A stretch of DNA of 64,000 bases from Eubacteriales bacterium (GTDB taxonomy: Bacteria; Bacillota; Clostridia; Lachnospirales; Lachnospiraceae): positions 209,462 to 273,461 of the forward strand of contig JAUNPU010000001.1 in the NCBI GenBank assembly GCA_030536555.1. The letters are read 5' to 3'. This document shows positions 8,630 to 16,511 of this stretch, in pieces (the first letter of the stretch is position 1; each line of letters opens with the position of its first letter). The translations under genes were made by a program, and so were the position numbers. A model generated the notes under the pieces. That model searched no databases, was not told the DNA's origin, and saw only the letters and a list, made by a program, of their open reading frames with translations.

Positions 8630-9499
8630 ATGAAGAAAACAGCAAAGTTAATCAGTGGATTTCTGGTACTGGCGATAGTGATGGTGCTTGGTTCTTCTCT
8701 GGTGGTCACCTACCCCAACGAGTATAAGCTGATCCGCCAGTTCGGTGAGATCGTCAATGTGGTGGAGACACCGGGAGTGTCCTTCAAGATTCCATTTGTA
8801 CAGAGCAGTTCCTCACTTCCGAAGGCGCTGCAGATTTATGATATTCCCAAGTCGGATGTCATTACCAAGGATAAGAAGAGCATGATCGCAGATGCATTTG
8901 TGCTGTGGAAAATCTCGGATCCGGTGCTGTTCACCCGTCATCTGAACGGGCAGGTGGCGCAGGCCCAGTCCCGAATCTCGGCTTCCGTGTTCTCGTCCAT
9001 GAAGTCCGTGATCTCCAATATGGACCAGTCGGAGATCATCGAGAACCGTGACGGCAAGCTGGCGCTGGACATCAGCGGCAATATCGGAAGCTCTCTGGAT
9101 GAGTACGGCATCGAGGTGTTGGCGGTGGAGACCAAGTCTCTGGACATTCCGGATGACAACAAGCAGTCCGTGTACGAGCGCATGATTTCCGAGCGAAATA
9201 ACATCGCGGCATCCTTCACGGCGCAGGGTAATTCTTCTGCCCAGAAGATCAAGAATGACACCACCAAGGAGGTGTCGGTGATGAAGTCCGAGGCGAAGGC
9301 GGAGGCAGAGAAGATCAAGGCAGAAGGCGAGGCACAGTACATGCAGATTCTGTCCGGCGCCTACAACGATGCGTCCAAGGCGGATTTCTACAACTTTGTC
9401 CGCTCCCTGGATGCGGCGAAGGCATCTCTTAAGAACGGCAATAACACGCTGATTCTGGATAAGAGTTCACCGATCTCTCAGATTTTCTACGGATATTGA
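8630..9499 (+). CDS. hflC: HflC-like SPFH/band 7 membrane protein
   Basis: A 289-residue partner of the preceding HflK-like protein. It begins with a short cytoplasmic end and one membrane helix (about residues 6-26), followed by the band 7 fold: VVTYPNEYKLIRQFGEIVNVVETPGVSFKIPFVQ, DVITKDKKSMIADAFVLWKISDP, and a helical arm with EAKAEAEKIKAEGEAQYMQIL. Size and order match HflC. AGGAGGTGG precedes the ATG directly after the hflK stop, so both are made from one mRNA in similar amounts and should form mixed rings at the membrane. A long stem terminator follows. Confidence 0.87.
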   Translation: MKKTAKLISGFLVLAIVMVLGSSLVVTYPNEYKLIRQFGEIVNVVETPGVSFKIPFVQSSSSLPKALQIYDIPKSDVITKDKKSMIADAFVLWKISDPVLFTRHLNGQVAQAQSRISASVFSSMKSVISNMDQSEIIENRDGKLALDISGNIGSSLDEYGIEVLAVETKSLDIPDDNKQSVYERMISERNNIAASFTAQGNSSAQKIKNDTTKEVSVMKSEAKAEAEKIKAEGEAQYMQILSGAYNDASKADFYNFVRSLDAAKASLKNGNNTLILDKSSPISQIFYGY

Positions 9500-9562
9500 T
9501 GGACGGGGGAAAGTGGATTTCATAAGGATCAACAGATTTCATAAGGACCAACAGGATGGAGA

Positions 9563-9623
9563 GCCATCGAAGCAGACCTGCGGGGAGTATTTCCCGGATG
9601 CAGGGCTGCTTTGGTGGCTTTTT
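9563..9623 (+). terminator. Intrinsic terminator after hflC
   Basis: A long stem starts GCCATCGAAGCAG (9563-9575) and closes with CTGCTTTGGTGGC (two G-T pairs), with an inner CCTGC/GCAGG stem, then five T. Confidence 0.8.
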
Positions 9624-9744
9624 GATGCAGGGGAAATTGTGCTTTGCTGGCAGGTTATCTATATACAAGCGCGGGAAACAATGGTAAAATAGGCATGATA
9701 TTTTGGATAGAGCCATATCCGAACGTAACAGGAGGTTGCAAACG

Positions 9745-10923
9745 ATGTTAATAAGTCTTGCTTATATGCTGCTTTTGGGAATGTTTCTGGCCTGGTGCTG
9801 CAAGAAAATGCGCCTGCCGGGGCTTCTGGGAATGATATTTACGGGAATTCTGCTGGGACCGTATATGTTCAATCTGATTGACGGGTCCATTCTGGATATT
9901 TCGTCGGAGCTGCGGCGAATCGCGCTGATCATCATTCTGACCAGAGCAGGACTATCGCTGAATCTGGCGGACTTAAAGAAGGTTGGGCGGCCGGCGATTC
10001 TGATGTGCTTTGTGCCGGCGTGCTTTGAGATGGCGGGGATGGTGCTGCTGGCGCCGAAGCTTCTGGGAATCACGGTGCTGGAAGCAGCCATCATGGGCGC
10101 TGTGGTGGCGGCAGTGTCACCGGCGGTTATCGTGCCAAAGATGATCAGACTGATGGAAGAGGAGTACGGGACAAAGCAGGGGATTCCGCAGATGATACTG
10201 GCGGGAGCTTCGGTGGACGATGTATTTGTCATCGTCATGTTCACGGCATTTACGGGAATCGCCCAGGGTGGCAGTGCCTCAGCGGGGGATTTCGTGCGGA
10301 TTCCGGTGGCGATTGCAGCGGGAATGGCGGCAGGCATGCTGATCGGGGTGCTGCTGGCGAAATACTTTGAGAAAATTCATATCCGGGATACGGTGAAGGT
10401 GGCGATCGTGCTGTCAATCTGCTTTATTCTGGTGATACTGGAGGACGCATATGGCACGGTGGTGCCGTTCTCGGGACTGATTGCGGTGATGGGAATCGGA
10501 ATTGCCCTGCAGAAGAAGCGAAATGTGGTGGCGAAGCGTCTTTCGGTGAAGTTCAACAAGCTGTGGGTCGTGGCGGAGATCATGCTGTTCGTGCTGGTGG
10601 GTGCGACGGTGAATCTGAACTATGCGGCGGCAGCGGGAATTGCGCCGGTGGTCCTGATCTTCGGTGTGCTGGTGTTCCGGGGGCTTGGCGTGCTGTGCTG
10701 CGTGGCACGGACGCCTCTTAACTGGAAGGAGCGGTGCTTCTGCGTGCTGGGCTACATGCCCAAGGCGACGGTGCAGGCAGCCATCGGCGGACTGCCCCTT
10801 GCCATGGGGCTGCAGTGTGGCAATATCGTGCTGACGGTGGCGGTTCTGGCGATTCTGATCACGGCGCCCCTGGGGGCATTTCTGATCGATTTGACTTATC
10901 GGAAGTGGCTGAGCCATCAATAA
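9745..10923 (+). CDS. Cation:proton antiporter (Na+/H+ exchanger family)
   Basis: A 392-residue protein with 11-13 hydrophobic helices, matching the Na_H_Exchanger/CPA family: LISLAYMLLLGMFLAWCCKKMRLPGLLGMIFTGILLGPYM at the start, LRRIALIIILTRAGLSLNL in helix 3-4, and GASVDDVFVIVMFTAF with the paired Asp residues in the transport core. ATG 9745 follows AGGAGG by eight bases; the earlier ATG at 9703 lacks a ribosome site. No C-terminal RCK/TrkA domain is present, so ligand gating through that route is unlikely. It stands alone with terminators on both sides. A weak extended -10 (TGGTAAAAT, 9682-9690) lies 55 bases upstream. Transported ion (Na+ or K+) cannot be settled by reading. Confidence 0.87.
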   Translation: MLISLAYMLLLGMFLAWCCKKMRLPGLLGMIFTGILLGPYMFNLIDGSILDISSELRRIALIIILTRAGLSLNLADLKKVGRPAILMCFVPACFEMAGMVLLAPKLLGITVLEAAIMGAVVAAVSPAVIVPKMIRLMEEEYGTKQGIPQMILAGASVDDVFVIVMFTAFTGIAQGGSASAGDFVRIPVAIAAGMAAGMLIGVLLAKYFEKIHIRDTVKVAIVLSICFILVILEDAYGTVVPFSGLIAVMGIGIALQKKRNVVAKRLSVKFNKLWVVAEIMLFVLVGATVNLNYAAAAGIAPVVLIFGVLVFRGLGVLCCVARTPLNWKERCFCVLGYMPKATVQAAIGGLPLAMGLQCGNIVLTVAVLAILITAPLGAFLIDLTYRKWLSHQ

Positions 10924-10934
10924 AAATCTGACAT

Positions 10935-10975
10935 AAGAGGCACTGGCAGAAAAAAGATTCCTGCCGGTGCCTCTT
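10935..10975 (+). terminator. Stem-loop between convergent antiporter and LacI genes
   Basis: AAGAGGCACTGGCAG (10935-10949) pairs with CTGCCGGTGCCTCTT (10961-10975), 15 bp with one G-T pair. T runs are weak on both strands, but the position between converging stops fits a shared terminator. Confidence 0.65.
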
Positions 10976-10989
10976 GTGGTATCAGTATT

Positions 10990-12051
10990 TCAGTTGTATT
11001 CGGCTCGAATCTGCGTAATCTCTGAAATATTTTCCTTCAGGATGATCCGGGTGCGAATGTAGTGGTTTTTGAAACGCGGCGGTTTGTTGGCAGTCAGGTA
11101 TTCAAACAGAATTTTGACTGCGTTGTAGCCCTGCTCCTGCGGGCACTGTGTGATGGTTGCGACGATATTGCCTTTCTGAATCTCAGAGCCAATTTCATCA
11201 GAATAGTCGTAACAGATAATCCGTGACTTCTGAAAATAACCGCATTCTTGAATCGCCTGTAGATTGCCGCGGCTATAGGCTCCCGGACAGACGAAGAGAT
11301 TGGTGTCAGGGTGAATCATCAGCGCGTCTTTGGTAATCTGATAATCTCTGATATCGTCGCCGGTCATCTCATAAATATCCTGCAGTTGAATTTGTGGATA
11401 TTCTTCCATCAGGTGCTGCTTTAAACCGTTGGCACGCAGCGTGTGTCCGTACATCTGAAAGCTGGGGGAGAATAGAAGCAGCTTTCCATTCTCTGGCTTC
11501 AGCATGTGGAGCAGACCGGCAGTGACCTGCCCGGCAAGCTCATAGTTGCAGCCAACATAGCTCAGATAATCGGTATCTTCAATAATGTTAGTCAGGAAAA
11601 CTACAGGATAGTTCTCACGATGCAGCTCGTTCAGCCGGTCCTTGATCAGTGGATTGTTGATGGGGACGATGGCAATGGCATTGGCACCTTCCGCAATGGA
11701 ACGGTTAATCAGCTCCAGCTGTGCGGCGGCGTTGAAATCGGGACAGGTCCTGATCTCGACTGCAATTCCAAAATCCTTAATCTCGTCACGACACTTCTCG
11801 ATTCCGTGAATAACGTCATCAAAATACAGGTTACGGCTCTGAACATGAAGAATCACCGCAATTTTTATATTCTTGTTTCTGGTAGACAGACTTTTGGCAA
11901 CCGAGTTGGGACGGTAGTCCAGTTCGATTGCAATCTGCTTGATTCGCTGTGCAACTTTCGGGTCTACACGACCACGATCATGTAATGCCCGGTCTACGGT
12001 TCCGGTTGATACGCCGGCCAGTTCTGCAATTTTTTTAATCGTAACAGCCAT
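10990..12051 (-). CDS. LacI-family transcriptional regulator
   Basis: A 353-residue protein with the N-terminal LacI helix-turn-helix (VTIKKIAELAGVSTGTVDRALHDRGRVDPKVAQRI) and hinge, then a periplasmic-binding-like effector domain (IAVILHVQSRNLYFDDVIHGI; PVVFLTNIIEDTDYLSYVGCNY; RIICYDYSDEIG). I chose the ATG at 12051 because AGGAGG precedes it on the minus strand and the HTH starts there. It is divergent from the ABC importer/sulfatase genes. Its own promoter and the importer promoter each carry a matching 16-base operator just after the -10, so it very likely represses both and is relieved by an imported sugar or sulfated compound. The natural inducer cannot be read from the sequence. Confidence 0.92.
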   Translation of the reverse strand: MAVTIKKIAELAGVSTGTVDRALHDRGRVDPKVAQRIKQIAIELDYRPNSVAKSLSTRNKNIKIAVILHVQSRNLYFDDVIHGIEKCRDEIKDFGIAVEIRTCPDFNAAAQLELINRSIAEGANAIAIVPINNPLIKDRLNELHRENYPVVFLTNIIEDTDYLSYVGCNYELAGQVTAGLLHMLKPENGKLLLFSPSFQMYGHTLRANGLKQHLMEEYPQIQLQDIYEMTGDDIRDYQITKDALMIHPDTNLFVCPGAYSRGNLQAIQECGYFQKSRIICYDYSDEIGSEIQKGNIVATITQCPQEQGYNAVKILFEYLTANKPPRFKNHYIRTRIILKENISEITQIRAEYN

Positions 12052-12071
12052 GATATGCCTCCATATAGTGT

Positions 12072-12087
12072 GCGTTTTCGATAACGC
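12072..12087 (-). promoter_or_regulatory. LacI-type operator at the regulator's own promoter
   Basis: GCGTTTTCGATAACGC is a near-palindrome with the central CG typical of LacI-family operators. It starts eight bases after the -10 of the regulator's promoter, covering the transcription start. It matches the second operator at 12257-12272 at GCGTnTnCGATAACGC. Confidence 0.8.
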
Positions 12088-12095
12088 TTGTGATA

Positions 12096-12124
12096 ATAAT
12101 ATCAAAAAAAAGTGAGAATGTCAA
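12096..12124 (-). promoter_or_regulatory. Sigma-A promoter for the LacI-family regulator
   Basis: On the minus strand TTGACA (12124-12119) and TATTAT (12101-12096) with a 17-base spacer. The operator at 12072-12087 lies just downstream. Confidence 0.8.
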
Positions 12125-12216
12125 GGAAACCATACAAAAATATGGTCAAAATGAATAAAAATGATGTTGCGTGTTTAGCTGATAATAACAAAAATATGTC
12201 AGTTGCACAAAAACCA

Positions 12217-12245
12217 TTGACATTTGAATGTGTAATTTCTATAAT
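12217..12245 (+). promoter_or_regulatory. Consensus sigma-A promoter for the ABC importer/sulfatase operon
   Basis: Perfect TTGACA (12217-12222) and TATAAT (12240-12245) with a 17-base spacer. Such a strong promoter needs repression, in line with the operator at 12257-12272. Confidence 0.92.
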
Positions 12246-12256
12246 CAAACCATAAA

Positions 12257-12272
12257 GCGTGTACGATAACGC
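12257..12272 (+). promoter_or_regulatory. LacI-type operator at the ABC importer promoter
   Basis: GCGTGTACGATAACGC begins 11 bases after the -10, over the expected transcription start. It is the second copy of the operator at 12072-12087; bound repressor would block initiation or early elongation. Confidence 0.8.
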
Positions 12273-12322
12273 AACAAAAACACACAAGAGCAATATAATC
12301 ACACACCCAGGGAGGTAAAACA

Positions 12323-13387
12323 ATGAAAAAGAGCAGAGTATTAGCAACTGTATTATCCGCAGCAATGGCAGCTGGCTTAACAGCATGTGGTTCAGCACCG
12401 GCAGGAAACAATGAGAAGGGAGCCGGTGAGGCGGCATCAGAGTACAAAGTGCTGAATGTCGGCACCATGGCGCTGACCTGTGGTATTCCGGTTCTGTATG
12501 CGCAGGAGCAGGGATATTTTGAGGAGGCAGGACTGGATGTTAATGTTGAGCTGTTTGCCACCGGCGCACCGATCAATGAGGCAATTGCGGCAAATCAGAT
12601 TGACATTGCAGTATCTGGATTTGCGTCAGTTTATTCTCTGGCAAATGCAAATTGCACCTGGCTGGCAGATGTCAACACAACCGGAGGCATGGGATTGTAT
12701 GCACGTGCAGATTCCGCGATCGCCCAGAACGCAGAAGCAGATGGACTGATTGGAGATGCTGAGAACCTGAAGGGAATGCAGATTCTGGAACCTCTGGGAA
12801 CAGCAGTACAGTATATGACAGAGTCCTATGCGGAAAAGTATGGCCTTACTCCGTCTGATATTAACCAGGTAAATATGGAGTATGCATCTGCATATCAGGC
12901 ATTTACCACGGGAGAAGCAGATGCGATGGCAGCCAATCCGCCGTATTCCTATCAGCTTGAGGAAGGCGGGTATGCAAAGCTCTGCTCCTTTGAAGATGCA
13001 ACCGGTGTAAATATGTGTGATGGATGCTTCGCTCGCAACGAGGTGGTTGAGAAGAGACCGGAGGAGGTTCAGCTGTTCATTGACTGTCTGGTGAAGGCCA
13101 TGGATGACATGCAGGATGACAAGCTCCGCTCCGAATATACCAGAAAGGTCTATGATACCAATGCGATTACCTGTTCCGATGCGGATCTGGCACACGAAAT
13201 CGAGGACCGCGACTATGTAGGAACCGAGGCGATGAAAGAATCCGAATACAAGCTGGGTGAAGCATGGGTTGCAATCACGGATTTCCTGGTAAATGCAGAG
13301 AAGATTACAGCTGACAATGCTCCGAATGTAGAGAAGTCCATTAATCCGTCTTTCGTATCAAAAACGATCGGAACTGAAGTGAAATAA
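12323..13387 (+). CDS. ABC importer substrate-binding lipoprotein (SsuA/TauA/NitT-type)
   Basis: A 354-residue lipoprotein: basic start, hydrophobic stretch and the lipobox LTAC with Cys22 as the lipid-modified residue. The mature part fits the NMT1/SsuA family: GIPVLYAQEQGYFEEAGLDVNVELFATGAPINEAIAANQIDIAVSG, then a second lobe with TGEADAMAANPPYSYQLEEGGY. Members bind sulfonates, taurine, nitrate, pyrimidine precursors or aromatic acids. GGGAGG precedes the ATG. It is first in an operon with two permeases, two ATPases and a sulfatase, so an organic sulfate ester is a plausible ligand; that is inference from neighbours. Confidence 0.9.
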   Translation: MKKSRVLATVLSAAMAAGLTACGSAPAGNNEKGAGEAASEYKVLNVGTMALTCGIPVLYAQEQGYFEEAGLDVNVELFATGAPINEAIAANQIDIAVSGFASVYSLANANCTWLADVNTTGGMGLYARADSAIAQNAEADGLIGDAENLKGMQILEPLGTAVQYMTESYAEKYGLTPSDINQVNMEYASAYQAFTTGEADAMAANPPYSYQLEEGGYAKLCSFEDATGVNMCDGCFARNEVVEKRPEEVQLFIDCLVKAMDDMQDDKLRSEYTRKVYDTNAITCSDADLAHEIEDRDYVGTEAMKESEYKLGEAWVAITDFLVNAEKITADNAPNVEKSINPSFVSKTIGTEVK

Positions 13388-13410
13388 GAGATCAGATAAA
13401 GAGGTCAGAT

Positions 13411-14196
13411 ATGAAAAAGAAAAAAGAAAATTACTGGTGGCTGTCCATTCTTTCCATTGTTTTGTTTGTGGCAGTCTGGTGGTTCTGCTGTGATATTTTA
13501 AAGCTCGCAAGCTCATCCACATTGCCGGGTCCGGTGACGGTGGCGCAGACCTTTGTGAAGAAGCTTACCAGCACAGCACCGGATGGCGCGACTCTTCCGC
13601 AGCACATTTTCTCGTCTCTGAAGATTGCGCTGGGAGGCTGGGCCATGGGAGTTCTGATTGGAACTCCTCTGGGAATTTTTATGGCGTGGTACAAGAAAGT
13701 GGATCTGTTTGTGAGACCGGTGTTTGACCTGCTGCGTCCGGTTCCGGGACTTGCCTGGATTCCGCTGATGATCATTCTGTTTGGCATCGGTATTACACCA
13801 AAGATTGCTACTGTGTTCCTGTCAGCATTTGTGCCCTGTGTCCTGAACTCCTATACGGGAATCCGCCAGACAAAAGATGTACATCTCTGGGTGGGACAGA
13901 CTTTCGGAGCTTCGGATACCCAGATGCTGGTTCACATTGCGGTACCGACAGCACTTCCGCTGATTATGACAGGTATTCGTGTTGCACTGGGAGCTGCGTG
14001 GACCTGCATCGTGGCAGCAGAAATGCTGGCATCTACCATGGGTCTGGGCTACATGATCCAGCAGGCGCGTGGTATTTACCGTCCGGATATTATTATCTGC
14101 GGTATGATCGGTATCGGTGCAATCGGAGCAGTGTTCTCCTGGATTCTGTCTCTGATTGAAAATACGATTGTGAAAGGAGTACGAAGAGATGGTTAA
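13411..14196 (+). CDS. ABC importer permease 1 (SsuC/TauC-type)
   Basis: A 261-residue permease with about six helices and the BPD_transp_1 fold. The N-terminal helix (WWLSILSIVLFVAVWWFCCDIL) is followed by SSTLPGPVTVAQTF, which is typical of SsuC/TauC/NrtB-type permeases, and by RPVFDLLRPVPGLAWIPLMIILFGIG. The coupling (EAA) loop reads ASDTQMLVHIAVPTALPLIMTGIRVALGAAW. The end overlaps the next permease by eight bases. Having two different permease genes suggests a heterodimeric channel rather than the usual SsuC homodimer. Confidence 0.9.
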   Translation: MKKKKENYWWLSILSIVLFVAVWWFCCDILKLASSSTLPGPVTVAQTFVKKLTSTAPDGATLPQHIFSSLKIALGGWAMGVLIGTPLGIFMAWYKKVDLFVRPVFDLLRPVPGLAWIPLMIILFGIGITPKIATVFLSAFVPCVLNSYTGIRQTKDVHLWVGQTFGASDTQMLVHIAVPTALPLIMTGIRVALGAAWTCIVAAEMLASTMGLGYMIQQARGIYRPDIIICGMIGIGAIGAVFSWILSLIENTIVKGVRRDG

Positions 14197-14983
14197 TCGC
14201 TTTCATATAAAGGCAAAGAGCTACGAGAAGACAATCTGCGCAGCCATAGCGATATTTGTATTCCTCTGCATCTGGCAGTTGGTGGTAAGCTTTACAAAAG
14301 CAGGAATGGTACTGGCAGGACCGATAGAGACACTGGGAGCATTTTTCGGCTCGATTCTGCAGCCAATCGGAACCCATACAATTGAGGGACATATTTTATG
14401 GAGCCTGAGCCGGGTGCTGGTAGGATTTGTCTTTGGATCCTTTGCAGGGGTTGTGCTGGGAATTCTGATGGGATGGTTCAAGCCAGTATCGGCGTTATTC
14501 CGCCCGATATTTGAGATCCTTCGTCCGATTCCGCCGATTGCCTGGATTCCGCTTTCCATTGTGTGGTTTGGTCTGGGTGAGATGTCAAAGTATTTCCTGA
14601 TATTTTATTCCGCGTTTTGTGCGGTAACGATGAATGCTTATTCCGGTGTCCGTTCGGTAGACCCGGAACTGATGGGAGCAGCGAAAATGCTGGGAGCCAA
14701 TAACCGTCAGGTCTTTACCACGATTGTGCTTCCTTCCTGCATTCCTCAGATCTTTGCAGGTCTGCAGATTGCAGTAGGAACCTCATGGGCAACGGTGGTT
14801 GCGGCAGAAATGGTTCGTTCTTCGGAAGGTGTTGGCTGGGTCATTATCAAGGGACAGGACAGCAACAGTACCGTACAAATCCTGGTAGGAATCGTGGCAA
14901 TCGGAATTGTAGGCTATATTCTGGCAGTTACCATGAGAGCGATTGAGGCCAGACTTTGCAGATGGAGTGTGAGAGGCAAATGA
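14189..14983 (+). CDS. ABC importer permease 2 (SsuC/TauC-type)
   Basis: A 264-residue paralogue of the preceding permease. It shares LRPIPPIAWIPLSIVWFGLGE and the coupling loop GANNRQVFTTIVLPSCIPQIFAGLQIAVGTSWATVVAAEM with about six helices. It overlaps the upstream permease by eight bases and the first ATPase by four (ATGA), so these subunits are translationally coupled. The two permeases probably form one heterodimeric pore served by the two different ATPases that follow. Confidence 0.9.
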   Translation: MVNRFHIKAKSYEKTICAAIAIFVFLCIWQLVVSFTKAGMVLAGPIETLGAFFGSILQPIGTHTIEGHILWSLSRVLVGFVFGSFAGVVLGILMGWFKPVSALFRPIFEILRPIPPIAWIPLSIVWFGLGEMSKYFLIFYSAFCAVTMNAYSGVRSVDPELMGAAKMLGANNRQVFTTIVLPSCIPQIFAGLQIAVGTSWATVVAAEMVRSSEGVGWVIIKGQDSNSTVQILVGIVAIGIVGYILAVTMRAIEARLCRWSVRGK

Positions 14984-15735
14984 GCAGAGAAATTATTGTA
15001 TGCAAACATATGGATAAGACATTTGACACTTCCCGTGGTGCAGTGCATGTCATTGATGACGTGACTTTGAATGTCCATGAAAATGAGCTTCTGGTGCTTT
15101 TCGGACCGGGGCAGTGCGGAAAATCCACAATGATCAACTGCATGTCCGGTCTGGAGCCGGTGACAGGTGGCTCTGTGGAAGTGAGTGGAAAAACGGTCGT
15201 AAAGCCGGGACCGGACAGGGGTGTTGTGTACCAGCGTATGGCACTGTTTCCGTGGCTGACAGTTATGGGAAATGTGGAATACGGACCTAAAATGCGTGGT
15301 GTTCCAAAGAAAGAACGGAGAGAGCGGGCACAGTACTATATCGAACTGGTAGGCCTGAAGGGGTTCGAAAATTCATTTCCGAATCAGCTTTCCGGAGGTA
15401 TGCAGCAGCGTGTGGGAATTGCGCGGGCTTACTGCAATGAACCGGATGTGCTGTTCATGGATGAACCGTTCGGACATCTGGATGCTCAGACCCGTTATCT
15501 GATGCAGGAGGATCTGATGAAGATCTGGGAACGTGAGAAACGTACTATTGTATTTGTAACCAATAATATTGAGGAAGCAATCTATCTGGCAGACCGCATT
15601 GTGGTGATGACGAACTGTCCGACGAAGATCAAGAAGGAATATGTAATCGATCTTCCGAGACCAAGAAACTATGTGGATACGGAATTTTTGAAATTGCGTG
15701 AAGAAATAAGTGCCGTTGTAGATAAAGCGCTGTAA
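14980..15735 (+). CDS. ABC importer ATPase 1 (SsuB/TauB-type)
   Basis: A 251-residue ATPase. Walker A is GPGQCGKST (residues 42-50), Q-loop VYQRMALFPWLTV, intact signature LSGGMQQRVGIARA, Walker B VLFMDEPFGHLD, and switch residue in IVFVTNNIEEA, where Asn replaces the usual His of the H-loop. I chose the ATG at 14980, which overlaps the permease stop as ATGA and has GAGAGG upstream. The Asn at the H-loop suggests lowered hydrolysis at one of the two composite sites; its partner ATPase instead has a changed signature. Together they could give one strong and one weak site. Confidence 0.9.
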   Translation: MSREIIVCKHMDKTFDTSRGAVHVIDDVTLNVHENELLVLFGPGQCGKSTMINCMSGLEPVTGGSVEVSGKTVVKPGPDRGVVYQRMALFPWLTVMGNVEYGPKMRGVPKKERRERAQYYIELVGLKGFENSFPNQLSGGMQQRVGIARAYCNEPDVLFMDEPFGHLDAQTRYLMQEDLMKIWEREKRTIVFVTNNIEEAIYLADRIVVMTNCPTKIKKEYVIDLPRPRNYVDTEFLKLREEISAVVDKAL

Positions 15736-15746
15736 GGAGGAAAACC

Positions 15747-16493
15747 GTGAAAGAAAATGATATTATTCTGCATGTCGATCATATGACAAAGTGCTTCGGT
15801 GACCTGAAGGTGCTTGATGATATTTCGTTTGATGTACATCGGGGAGAATTCCTGTGCATTGTAGGTCCGACCGGATGTGGAAAAACAACGTTCCTGAACT
15901 GTATTACCGGGTTGTATAATCTGACCGACGGAAAGATTCTGGTAAATGGTGAACCGGTCAATACAAAGAAGCACAATATTGCCTATATTTTTCAGGAGTA
16001 TTCTACCATGTCCTGGCTGACGGTGGAAGAAAACGTGGCATTTGGCCTGAAAATGAAAAAGAAACCGAAGGACGTCATTGACAGAGAAGTTGCAGAGGTA
16101 CTGGAGATGGTAGGTCTGACAAAGTATAAGGACTACTATCCGGTGGAACTGTCCACCAGTATGCTGCAGCGCGTGGTGATTGCCCGGGCGTTTGCTGTAA
16201 AACCGGATATTCTTCTGATGGATGAGCCATATGGACAGCTGGATGTGGAATTGAGATTCCGGCTGGAGGATGAGCTGATCAAACTCTGGCAGAAACTTGG
16301 CACAACCGTTATCTTTATTACGCACAATATCGAAGAAGCGGTCTATATGAGTGAAAATGTTCTGGTTTTGACCAATAAGCCAACCGGAATCAAGCAGAAG
16401 CTGGCGAATACACTTCCACGTCCGAGAAGCGTTGTGGCGCCTGAGTTTATTGAACTGAGAAATAAGGTTACAGACCTGATCAAGTGGTGGTAG
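15747..16493 (+). CDS. ABC importer ATPase 2 with degenerate signature motif
   Basis: A 248-residue ATPase beginning with GTG after AAGGAGG. Walker A GPTGCGKTT, Q-loop IFQEYSTMSWLTV, Walker B ILLMDEPYGQLD and H-loop His (FITHNIEEA) are intact, but the ABC signature reads LSTSMLQR rather than LSGGQ-QR. Changed signatures are well known in heterodimeric ABC proteins, where one composite site binds ATP but hydrolyses it poorly. With ATPase 1 (intact signature, Asn at the H-loop) the pair is clearly asymmetric. It sits between ATPase 1 (11-base gap) and the sulfatase (18-base gap). Confidence 0.9.
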   Translation: MKENDIILHVDHMTKCFGDLKVLDDISFDVHRGEFLCIVGPTGCGKTTFLNCITGLYNLTDGKILVNGEPVNTKKHNIAYIFQEYSTMSWLTVEENVAFGLKMKKKPKDVIDREVAEVLEMVGLTKYKDYYPVELSTSMLQRVVIARAFAVKPDILLMDEPYGQLDVELRFRLEDELIKLWQKLGTTVIFITHNIEEAVYMSENVLVLTNKPTGIKQKLANTLPRPRSVVAPEFIELRNKVTDLIKWW

Positions 16494-16511
16494 GAAAGGA
16501 GGGAGACTTGC

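Noticed and set aside
7437..8645. 402-residue open frame on the minus strand inside hflK
   Set aside because: It is a shadow of hflK: low-complexity, Leu/Arg/His-rich, with no ribosome site, opposite a well supported SPFH gene.
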